Source: an uncultured Bacteroides sp. (lineage in GTDB: Bacteria; Bacteroidota; Bacteroidia; Bacteroidales; Bacteroidaceae). Taken from it: 38,378 nucleotides of DNA. The notes under the pieces are model-generated. The model was given only the letters and a program-made list of their open reading frames with translations. It did no database searches and had not been told where the DNA came from. The position numbers and the translations under genes are program-made. Positions 1 to 4,419 of the stretch are shown here, piece by piece. Position 1 is the stretch's first letter; each line of letters starts with the position of its first letter. The stretch covers positions 1 to 38,378 of the forward strand of contig USLU01000046.1 of the NCBI GenBank assembly GCA_900555635.1. Reading direction: 5' to 3'.

Positions 1-1
1 G

Positions 2-187
2 CGCCCCCCTGTTTTTATACCCAAGTTACGCGAAAGTAGCCGCTTCGATAGTGAATGCACCGACCAGGAATACATGTATCAATTTGCCGACCGATTCCAC
101 GATCAGACCGGGAACGTAATCCGCGCCGATTCTCCTGAACACTTCTTGGAAGATTTAAAGTTATATAAATATTTAAATATTGAATGA
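2..187 (+). CDS. C-terminal end of an unknown phage-region protein
   Basis: An open frame enters from the left edge and stops with TGA at 185-187, leaving the last 61 residues of a longer protein. The visible part is polar and acidic (it contains SECTDQEYMYQFADRF and ends LYKYLNIE), with no membrane segment or motif I recognise. It is followed by about 75 AT-rich bases and then a new promoter, so it is probably the last gene of an upstream transcription unit. No function is assigned. Confidence 0.55.
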   Translation, partial: RPPVFIPKLRESSRFDSECTDQEYMYQFADRFHDQTGNVIRADSPEHFLEDLKLYKYLNIE

Positions 188-263
188 AAGGTCATTTCGC
201 ATCTATACAAATGGGCGATTTATACTATTTTGCATGTTGATAATAAAATTATTATCTAAATAT

Positions 264-294
264 TTTGCAGGTGATAATAATTTCTTTATCTTTG
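264..294 (+). promoter_or_regulatory. Bacteroides-type promoter for the 56-aa ORF
   Basis: TTTG at 264-267 and TATCTTTG at 287-294 are separated by 19 bp. This matches the -33/-7 arrangement of the Bacteroidetes primary sigma factor. The next start codon, at 322, lies just downstream. Confidence 0.7.
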
Positions 295-321
295 TACTGT
301 CAATCAAAAAGAGCTCTTTGA

Positions 322-492
322 ATGACTGATGAAGAAGCGCTAAAAGCGCGGGTAGATGAGTTGATCGAGAATCTCAACTACTACCTCCGAAATTATCACC
401 GGCTTATCGGGCTGGGATATAGAAAATCGGTACTGGACGCTGAAATAGAATCTCTTAAATTGGAGATTCAACGTCTTTCCGCATTCCGGTAG
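322..492 (+). CDS. Small coiled-coil-like hypothetical protein (56 aa)
   Basis: This short gene starts at ATG 322 and stops with TAG at 490-492. The product begins MTDEEALKARVDELIENLNY and ends EIESLKLEIQRLSAFR. It is rich in Glu, Leu, Lys and Arg with heptad-like spacing, so it is probably an all-helical or coiled-coil peptide. A good promoter lies directly upstream and a strong hairpin terminator directly downstream, so the gene is a self-contained transcription unit of the kind often inserted between phage modules. I do not recognise the family and assign no function. Confidence 0.6.
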   Translation: MTDEEALKARVDELIENLNYYLRNYHRLIGLGYRKSVLDAEIESLKLEIQRLSAFR

Positions 493-497
493 AAAAG

Positions 498-530
498 AGG
501 AAGCTGTCCGGCCAGACAGCTTCCTTATCT
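498..530 (+). terminator. Rho-independent terminator
   Basis: A perfect 10-bp stem (GGAAGCTGTC at 499-508 with its complement at 515-524) has a 6-base loop and is followed by a T-rich stretch. It starts six bases after the stop codon of the 56-aa ORF. Confidence 0.75.
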
Positions 531-564
531 TCATTCATTATGTATTACTTAAAAAATAAAAGCT

Positions 565-993
565 ATGGGAGTAAAAGAAGATTTTTTCAGACTAAAAGAG
601 GCTTGTATTAAAAGTAAAGGAGCTGATCGGATCAAAGCGGAGCAAGAAATGGAAGCGTTCTTTAACTCCATACGTCCGGAAGATGAAGCAGAGCTTCAAG
701 AAGCTGTCACAGAAGACTTTGCCAGGATTCATAATGACATTGAGGAAGCAAAGATTCTAAAGCAACGGATAGAAGTGCGCAAAATCTTGTCTGAAACATT
801 GCCGTTCATCTCTGTATCAGAATTCGCAAAGACTTATTTTGGAAAGTCGGCTTCATGGCTGCATCAGCGCATTAACGGGAACGAAGTGCATGGCAAAACG
901 GCCACGTTCACTCCCGGTGAACTGCATCAACTGGCTGATGCCCTGAATGATGTGGCTAATAAATTGAAAAAGGCAGCAACGGCTTTTGTATAA
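565..993 (+). CDS. DUF5053-like protein (142 aa)
   Basis: The 142-residue product starts MGVKEDFFRLKEA and has a helical, acidic N-terminal half with the signature-like stretch EDFARIHNDIEEAK. The C-terminal part contains ISVSEFAKTYFGKSASWLHQRINGN, which reads like a helix-turn-helix. I recognise this as the DUF5053 type found in Bacteroides prophages and mobile elements. The family function is unknown; from the HTH-like segment I infer a possible DNA-binding or regulatory role. There is no clear Shine-Dalgarno, only an A-rich leader, as is normal in Bacteroides. A very strong hairpin terminator follows, making this another independent small transcription unit. Confidence 0.75.
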   Translation: MGVKEDFFRLKEACIKSKGADRIKAEQEMEAFFNSIRPEDEAELQEAVTEDFARIHNDIEEAKILKQRIEVRKILSETLPFISVSEFAKTYFGKSASWLHQRINGNEVHGKTATFTPGELHQLADALNDVANKLKKAATAFV

Positions 994-1042
994 GGCAGAC
1001 TTGTAAATACCAATATGTAAATTAAAACAGAAGAGGAAATTT

Positions 1043-1092
1043 AATACAATAAAGGCTTCCAATCAATATATTAGGGAAGCCTTTATTGTATT
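1043..1092 (+). terminator. Long perfect hairpin, terminator
   Basis: An uninterrupted 18-bp stem joins 1043-1060 to 1075-1092 across a 14-base loop. The arms end in AT-rich sequence on both sides, so it may work in both directions. It closes the DUF5053 unit. Confidence 0.75.
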
Positions 1093-1153
1093 AGCACATG
1101 ACATGCATTAATTATTCTCACCGAATAATACTACATTCCGTTGGTCGCTTCTA

Positions 1154-1435
1154 ATGCTTGGTATTTGTGACGTTTCACATAGCCAAAATGAACTCTTGAT
1201 CAGGATTACAGCAAAAGGCATTGAAATGATTCAACTCCATCACGGATATTCAAAATATCTTGAATCTAAAAAAATGGATAATAGAGTGGACGCAGAGATA
1301 AAGATGCTCACCAAAAAGAATATTCGGCTTAAGAACATGAATATCGTAGTGGGAATAATTTCCTTTATAGTAGGATTCCTGTTATCAGACCCAATAAAAA
1401 ACATATTAAAACAATGGCTGGTAGGCGATCTATAG
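1154..1435 (+). CDS. Small C-terminally membrane-anchored protein, possibly truncated (93 aa)
   Basis: From ATG 1154 the frame encodes 93 residues. The N-terminal part includes LLIRITAKGIEMIQ, resembling the last strand and helix of a winged-helix domain whose beginning is absent. A lysine-rich region follows, then one hydrophobic segment (IVVGIISFIVGFLL, about residues 66-80) and a short amphipathic tail. The frame is open upstream only to about 1112, and that extension (LFSPNNTTFRW) does not resemble a domain, so this may be a remnant. The 3' part overlaps a convergent minus-strand ORF (1365-1514) that also ends in a membrane segment. I cannot tell whether both are translated. No function assigned. 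Confidence 0.4.
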   Translation: MLGICDVSHSQNELLIRITAKGIEMIQLHHGYSKYLESKKMDNRVDAEIKMLTKKNIRLKNMNIVVGIISFIVGFLLSDPIKNILKQWLVGDL

Positions 1436-1514
1436 AAGACTGCAATGCGAGGATATAATCATATAAACGCTCAATCTGCTTTTCTAATTTTACAATTCTA
1501 TATTCGTCATTCAT
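1365..1514 (-). CDS. Small single-pass membrane protein (49 aa)
   Basis: A minus-strand ORF begins at ATG 1514 and stops at 1365. It starts MNDEYRIVKLEKQIERLYDY, a charged helix, and ends with a hydrophobic segment, AIVLICFLLGLITGILL. The start is a few bases downstream of a minus-strand promoter in the repeat module at 1525-1588 (TATTTTTG on the minus strand at 1533-1540, TTTG at 1561-1564), which supports real expression. The layout resembles small phage membrane proteins, but I know of no specific homologue. It overlaps the 3' end of the plus-strand ORF 1154-1435. Confidence 0.5.
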   Translation of the reverse strand: MNDEYRIVKLEKQIERLYDYILALQSSIDRLPAIVLICFLLGLITGILL

Positions 1515-1524
1515 AACTAATTGA

Positions 1525-1588
1525 TTTTGCTACAAAAATAACTTTTCTTTTTGCTATTCTCAAAATAAATCCCCATTTTTGCAATGCC
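1525..1588. promoter_or_regulatory. Bidirectional promoter module, copy A
   Basis: This 64-bp block is nearly identical to 2222-2284: one single-base indel and three substitutions. On the minus strand it carries TTTG (1561-1564), 20 bp, then TATTTTTG (1533-1540), aimed at the 49-aa ORF. On the plus strand it carries TTTG (1550-1553), 20 bp, then CATTTTTG (1574-1581, one mismatch to TAnnTTTG), aimed at the 120-aa ORF. Seen: the repeat and the boxes. Inferred: promoter activity in both directions. Confidence 0.6.
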
Positions 1589-1704
1589 CAATAAATGATA
1601 GTATAAGACGTACAATATAATATGAATCCCTTTTCAAGATATAATCCGTAAAATCGGGTTAAGGTTTATACTATAACCTTTGGGCATGTCTTGATAAGGG
1701 ATTC
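1584..1704 (+). promoter_or_regulatory. Structured leader with interleaved inverted repeats
   Basis: Two inverted repeats cross each other just before the 120-aa ORF. The first pairs ATGCCCA (1584-1590) plus ATAGTATAA (1598-1606) with TTATACTAT (1666-1674) plus TGGGCAT (1681-1687). The second pairs the 16-mer at 1624-1639 with 1689-1704 (15 of 16 positions). The order A-B-A'-B' means the RNA pairings are alternatives or a pseudoknot. The leader ends 11 bases before the start codon, so control of termination or translation is likely. Confidence 0.45.
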
Positions 1705-1715
1705 GCCATATTATT

Positions 1716-2078
1716 ATGGAACTTAAATCATTTATTAAAAGTACTATTACCCAAATAGTAGAATCTATTGAAGAACTCAATACGGAATTATCGAGTGATA
1801 CTGTTATAGTGAACCCGACAGACGTGAAGAAGGCTGATACACCTTTTATCCATAAGAACGATAAAACACATTCCATATCAAATATTGATTTTAACTTAAC
1901 AGTCTCAATCACTGACAATGCTGAAACCGGTGCTAAAGTAGGAGTAATGGCAAGTGTGATAGGTTTAGGAGCATCTTCAAAGGAAGGTACGCAGAATGCA
2001 TCTATTAGTAAAATTCGCTTTAATATTCCTGTTATGTTGCCTTCAAGATGCCCCTTTGAGGAGAACCTTCTAAAATAA
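1716..2078 (+). CDS. Trypco2-like small protein (120 aa)
   Basis: The 120-residue product starts MELKSFIKSTITQIVESIEE, an amphipathic helix. A polar linker follows, then a beta-rich core with ISNIDFNLTVSITDN, a glycine-rich turn (GVMASVIGLGASSKEG) and NASISKIRFNIPVMLP. This order (helix, beta strand, Gly-rich turn, strand ending in P) is what I recall of the trypsin-co-occurring domain 2 (trypco2) family, which is linked to bacterial conflict systems. The assignment is by remembered pattern only, and no protease or effector partner is visible nearby. The gene sits behind bidirectional promoter module A and its structured leader. Its 3' end overlaps the convergent ORF 2032-2211 by 47 bases. 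Confidence 0.6.
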   Translation: MELKSFIKSTITQIVESIEELNTELSSDTVIVNPTDVKKADTPFIHKNDKTHSISNIDFNLTVSITDNAETGAKVGVMASVIGLGASSKEGTQNASISKIRFNIPVMLPSRCPFEENLLK

Positions 2079-2211
2079 AACGGTAGATAAATTCAGCTTC
2101 CTCATGAGGGTTATAGCCGGTTCCTCTGTAGGCTTCTGTAGCATATTTCACACAACGTTCGCGTAACTTGCGTTCATATCTTTTCTTAAAGTATCGGATA
2201 ATGACTTTCAT
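2032..2211 (-). CDS. Small basic hypothetical protein (59 aa)
   Basis: A minus-strand ORF runs from ATG 2211 to TAA at 2032-2034. The product starts MKVIIRYFKKRYERKLRERC, strongly basic, and continues into an acidic part (TGYNPHEEAEFIYRFILEG). Codon choice and composition look coding, and the start is 11 bases from repeat module B, which supplies TATTTTTG on the minus strand (2230-2237). The position relative to the module is the same as for the 49-aa ORF beside module A. Function unknown; possibly a small DNA- or protein-binding phage factor. Confidence 0.55.
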   Translation of the reverse strand: MKVIIRYFKKRYERKLRERCVKYATEAYRGTGYNPHEEAEFIYRFILEGSPQRGILKAT

Positions 2212-2221
2212 AATGGCTTTC

Positions 2222-2284
2222 TTTTGCTACAAAAATAACTTTTCTTTTTGCATTCTAAAAATAAATCCCCATATTTGCAGTGCC
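2222..2284. promoter_or_regulatory. Bidirectional promoter module, copy B
   Basis: Second copy of the module at 1525-1588. The minus strand has TATTTTTG (2230-2237) with a weak -33 near 2256-2259, serving the 59-aa ORF. The plus strand has TTTG (2247-2250), 19 bp, then CATATTTG (2270-2277), pointing into the leader of the 80-aa ORF. Confidence 0.6.
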
Positions 2285-2329
2285 AAAACCAAAGAATGTG
2301 TATCATTCCCTCAGTGCATCAGGTTAGAT

Positions 2330-2355
2330 GCTCAATACGAAATTGGGCTTTTTTT
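2330..2355 (+). terminator. Leader terminator / attenuator candidate
   Basis: A 7-bp stem (GCTCAAT 2330-2336 with ATTGGGC 2342-2348, one G-T pair) is followed directly by seven T residues (2349-2355). It lies about 55 bases downstream of the plus-strand -7 box of module B, so it could end a short leader RNA unless prevented. Confidence 0.45.
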
Positions 2356-2454
2356 ATACCCATAGGTTTGATAAGGAAGCTATCTTCCTGTTTCAAATTC
2401 ATATACGAAATTACGGCTATCTTTCTCGAAAAGTTATATATGCTCTGAAAGGAA

Positions 2455-2535
2455 CATACATACTTTGGTTTTGGCGAACTTAACGGGAATGGATAGCCGT
2501 TCCTTTTTATAAATGCCAAAACCAAAGTATGTATG
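2455..2535 (+). promoter_or_regulatory. 21-bp perfect inverted repeat covering a start codon, plus a third copy upstream
   Basis: The 21 bases at 2455-2475 are the exact reverse complement of 2515-2535, with 39 bases between. The right arm includes the ATG (2533) of the 80-aa ORF. A third, slightly diverged copy in the same sense as the right arm is at 2282-2302. In RNA the middle arm can therefore pair with the upstream copy or with the downstream copy, but not both, and the downstream pairing would bury the start codon. Inferred role: bistable leader. Alternative: recombination sites flanking about 150 bp. Confidence 0.5.
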
Positions 2536-2775
2536 GAGAATTTAACCCAAGGCACGTCCTCCGTGTCTGTATCCCGCTCAACGCAGGATTGTAACACGCT
2601 CCAAGAGCGTTACTACCGCAGCCTATGTGACTGCGAAGTTAAAACCACTTCCGACCGTTGGTACATTGCTACCATCGCCAGTATCTGCGCCACATTTATC
2701 TGTTTACCCTGTATCTTAGTCGTAGCTTATTGCTGCCTTATGGCACGAAAATCAAAGGAAGGAGGTTCGAGATGA
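2533..2775 (+). CDS. Small membrane protein, first of a five-gene mini-operon (80 aa)
   Basis: The product has a Ser/Thr/Gln-rich N-terminal region with the CDCEVKTTSDR stretch and one long hydrophobic segment (about residues 43-70, TIASICATFICLPCILVVAY), then a basic cytoplasmic-looking tail. Six cysteines are notable for so small a protein. The start codon lies inside the right arm of the inverted repeat at 2455-2535, so translation may depend on RNA structure. Its TGA overlaps the ATG of the next gene (ATGA), indicating translational coupling. No family recognised; a small phage membrane factor is possible but unproven. Confidence 0.5.
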   Translation: MENLTQGTSSVSVSRSTQDCNTLQERYYRSLCDCEVKTTSDRWYIATIASICATFICLPCILVVAYCCLMARKSKEGGSR

Positions 2776-3017
2776 GCAAAAAGAACAAAAGAATACGCCA
2801 TATCTTTGTTACCGGGGCAACAGAGCATTATATGGGCGGTACAACCACGACACCACGTTACACAATTCATGTTGGTGAATATTCTATTATTGAAGATTTG
2901 AATCTCAATGAGCTTTTTTGTCTCCGGCAACTTCTTAATGAAGTCTATGATCATCAAAGAACACAGCATTTCCTTTGGAAAGAACATTGTAGTAAACAGA
3001 AAGGGGGCACCAAATGA
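2772..3017 (+). CDS. Small hypothetical protein (81 aa), member of a trio
   Basis: I chose ATG 2772 because an AGGAGG Shine-Dalgarno lies just upstream and because ATGA overlaps the previous stop. A start at 2658 would embed the protein in the preceding gene. The product has a basic N-terminus (MSKKNKRIRHIFV), beta strands (TTTPRYTIHVGEYSIIEDLN) and a helix (LNELFCLRQLLNEVYDH). The next two genes encode proteins with the same order, a short beta meander followed by a helix whose Leu/Ile positions look similar. No function is recognised. Confidence 0.6.
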   Translation: MSKKNKRIRHIFVTGATEHYMGGTTTTPRYTIHVGEYSIIEDLNLNELFCLRQLLNEVYDHQRTQHFLWKEHCSKQKGGTK

Positions 3018-3223
3018 GAAAGAACCTGCCTATTACTGAACGTGATATCTACGTCACCAGCGAACGAGCTTATTCAGATAAAGAATCCGGAGAATATTTG
3101 TATAATATCTGCTATTGTGGTAATATTGAGATGAGTGCAATCCCGGCAGATGATGTTCGTGAAATCATAGCTTGTCTTCAGCATGCACTTGATGTTAATG
3201 AGAAAGGAGATTCACATGAATAA
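3014..3223 (+). CDS. Small hypothetical protein (69 aa), member of a trio
   Basis: It overlaps the previous gene by ATGA, with a purine-rich AGAAAGGGGG ribosome-binding region. The product starts MRKNLPITERDIYV, has strands (YLYNICYCGNIEMSAIP) and a C-terminal helix (DDVREIIACLQHALD). The architecture matches its neighbours on both sides, suggesting divergent tandem duplication. It overlaps the next start by eight bases. No known motif; role unknown. Confidence 0.6.
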   Translation: MRKNLPITERDIYVTSERAYSDKESGEYLYNICYCGNIEMSAIPADDVREIIACLQHALDVNEKGDSHE

Positions 3224-3404
3224 GCCAATATTCAAAATTTTAAAATATAGCTATTATACTGGCGGTAAGAAGACTTTGGAGCAATTTGATGTTAGCATGG
3301 GAGGGAATAACTCTTTTATGTGTACCAGAGAAGAACTCATAGATCTTCAGGAACAAATAACGTTAGCACTTAATGATCAGAAGGAGGTACAAAATGAAAA
3401 ATAA
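3216..3404 (+). CDS. Small hypothetical protein (62 aa), member of a trio
   Basis: ATG 3216 is preferred over 3183 because GAAAGGAGA lies at the right distance upstream. The product starts MNKPIFKILKYSYYTGG, then KKTLEQFDVSMGGNNSF and a helix with REELIDLQEQITLALND. The two strands, a turn, and a helix beginning at a Thr/Arg/Glu cap resemble the preceding two proteins. It overlaps the next gene by 11 bases, so the whole group is translationally coupled. Function unknown. Confidence 0.6.
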   Translation: MNKPIFKILKYSYYTGGKKTLEQFDVSMGGNNSFMCTREELIDLQEQITLALNDQKEVQNEK

Positions 3405-3672
3405 AGAACAAGAACAGAAAATAACCGATATTAGTATCCACATCGCAGCTCTGTCTGCCTCATTCAAGCCTGCACTCGATGCCCGTCATACGACTCACTG
3501 GTTTACCACCGATGAAGTTTTCGATGCTATCCGTCGCATTGATCCGGGTGCTCAAATCACCAAGGATCAAGTTCATCAAGCCATGCACGATGCCGGCTAC
3601 CGATACCGGAACCGGCCCGGATCCGCAGGCTTGGACTTCCGCTGGATGCTCCTGGCCAAAGACGTGAAATAA
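3394..3672 (+). CDS. Putative winged-helix-like phage protein (92 aa)
   Basis: ATG 3394 follows a strong AGAAGGAGG sequence. The product has a helical N-terminus, then HWFTTDEVFDAIRRIDPG, a helix QITKDQVHQAMHDAGY, and a basic beta wing (RYRNRPGSAGLDFRWMLL). This helix-helix-wing order resembles small DNA-binding domains of phages and plasmids, but I cannot name a family. It is the last gene of the 2533-3672 operon and is followed by a strong terminator. It could regulate the operon, which is inference only. Confidence 0.6.
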   Translation: MKNKEQEQKITDISIHIAALSASFKPALDARHTTHWFTTDEVFDAIRRIDPGAQITKDQVHQAMHDAGYRYRNRPGSAGLDFRWMLLAKDVK

Positions 3673-3680
3673 AACAGAGT

Positions 3681-3742
3681 AAAGCCCCGGGAAACCTCCA
3701 CCGTATTAGTTACACAAAAGATATCAGGTTTCCCGAGGCTTT
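3681..3742 (+). terminator. Long-stem terminator of the small-gene operon
   Basis: A 17-bp stem with one C-A mismatch pairs 3681-3697 with 3726-3742 across a 28-base loop and ends in a T-rich run. It begins nine bases after the stop codon of the 92-aa gene. Confidence 0.7.
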
Positions 3743-3774
3743 CTTGCTTATTCCAAACAAATTGCTTATTTTTG
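3743..3774 (+). promoter_or_regulatory. Promoter before the 49-aa membrane protein and tail operon
   Basis: CTTG (3743-3746), 20 bp, then TATTTTTG (3767-3774) matches TAnnTTTG exactly in the -7 box. It directly follows the terminator, so it may start the late tail transcription unit. Confidence 0.55.
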
Positions 3775-3794
3775 AATAAATAAAACCAACTAAT

Positions 3795-3944
3795 ATGCTG
3801 TATCTCATTTATATAATTATTGTCTTGCTTCTGATGCCGATCATATCTGTCCGCTCGTCAATAGATAAGCTTTTCTACATCATCCTGTCATTAGGCCTTC
3901 CCGTTGCGGGTATCTTTATTTACTGGCTCATCTTCCGCCGGTAA
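3795..3944 (+). CDS. Two-helix small membrane protein (49 aa)
   Basis: The ORF starts at ATG 3795 and ends with TAA at 3942-3944. The product starts MLYLIYIIIVLLLMPIIS, has a short basic loop (VRSSIDK) and a second hydrophobic segment (LSLGLPVAGIFIYWLIF) ending in RR. The hairpin topology and size resemble small phage membrane proteins, including holin-like ones, but no lysin gene is visible in the window, so I do not call it a holin. A promoter is immediately upstream and the tail operon begins 56 bases downstream. Confidence 0.5.
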   Translation: MLYLIYIIIVLLLMPIISVRSSIDKLFYIILSLGLPVAGIFIYWLIFRR

Positions 3945-4000
3945 CTGTCCTTTCTGCATAACTTCTCCTTCCGTACTTTCGCTGCAAATAAGCAGCGAAT

Positions 4001-4414
4001 ATGATTACAGACCAGCTCGTCCAAACCCGATTCATTCACGATGTCATGTCTCAGGGTATTAATAAAATCTACGAGACACAGGAAAATGTGGTTCGTACCT
4101 ACCTGAATACCCGTTCCGGCAACCTCTTAGCAAGTCTTCAACGTCGGCCGTTTACTTCCCAGGAATCCGATACAAAACAAGTTTATTTCCTACGTATCTT
4201 TCCATACTTGCGCTTTCTCGACATCAACTATCGTCGCGGATCAGATCGCATCTCTCGCCATATACGCAGTAATCTTGCTATCTACAATCGTGTAGTCTGG
4301 GGAGTTCTTTACCACGAGACCTTCCCGGAAATCAAGTACGGTTTCACCGAAGAAGTCCGCACTTCTCTGCGTAAAGAACTGGAGCAAGCACTCATATACG
4401 AATCCTCAAACTAA
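4001..4414 (+). CDS. Conserved phage tail-region protein of unknown function (137 aa)
   Basis: The 137-residue protein (MITDQLVQTRFIHDVMSQGI...) is mainly helical and rich in Arg, with the basic centre LRFLDINYRRGSDRISRH. No signal peptide or membrane segment is seen. The gene ends six bases before the tape-measure gene. In siphophages the place just upstream of the tape measure usually holds tail-assembly chaperones. This protein could fill that role or be a virion component, but I see no chaperone motif and no frameshift signal. The gene is co-directional and tightly packed with the tail operon. Confidence 0.55.
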   Translation: MITDQLVQTRFIHDVMSQGINKIYETQENVVRTYLNTRSGNLLASLQRRPFTSQESDTKQVYFLRIFPYLRFLDINYRRGSDRISRHIRSNLAIYNRVVWGVLYHETFPEIKYGFTEEVRTSLRKELEQALIYESSN

Positions 4415-4419
4415 TAAAT

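Noticed and set aside
1634..1918. Minus-strand ORF of 94 codons opposite the trypco2-like gene
   Set aside because: Its sequence is a shadow of the plus-strand gene and extends over the leader repeats; no start signals.
2168..2448. Two plus-strand ORFs of about 65 codons
   Set aside because: They run across the repeated promoter module and leader hairpins and encode unlikely protein sequence; the region is regulatory.
2658..2771. Upstream start for the 81-aa gene
   Set aside because: It would overlap the membrane-protein gene by more than 110 bases; ATG 2772 has AGGAGG and an ATGA coupling.
3795..3944. Holin
   Set aside because: The two-helix layout is compatible, but no lysin or spanin gene is nearby, so the label is not supported.
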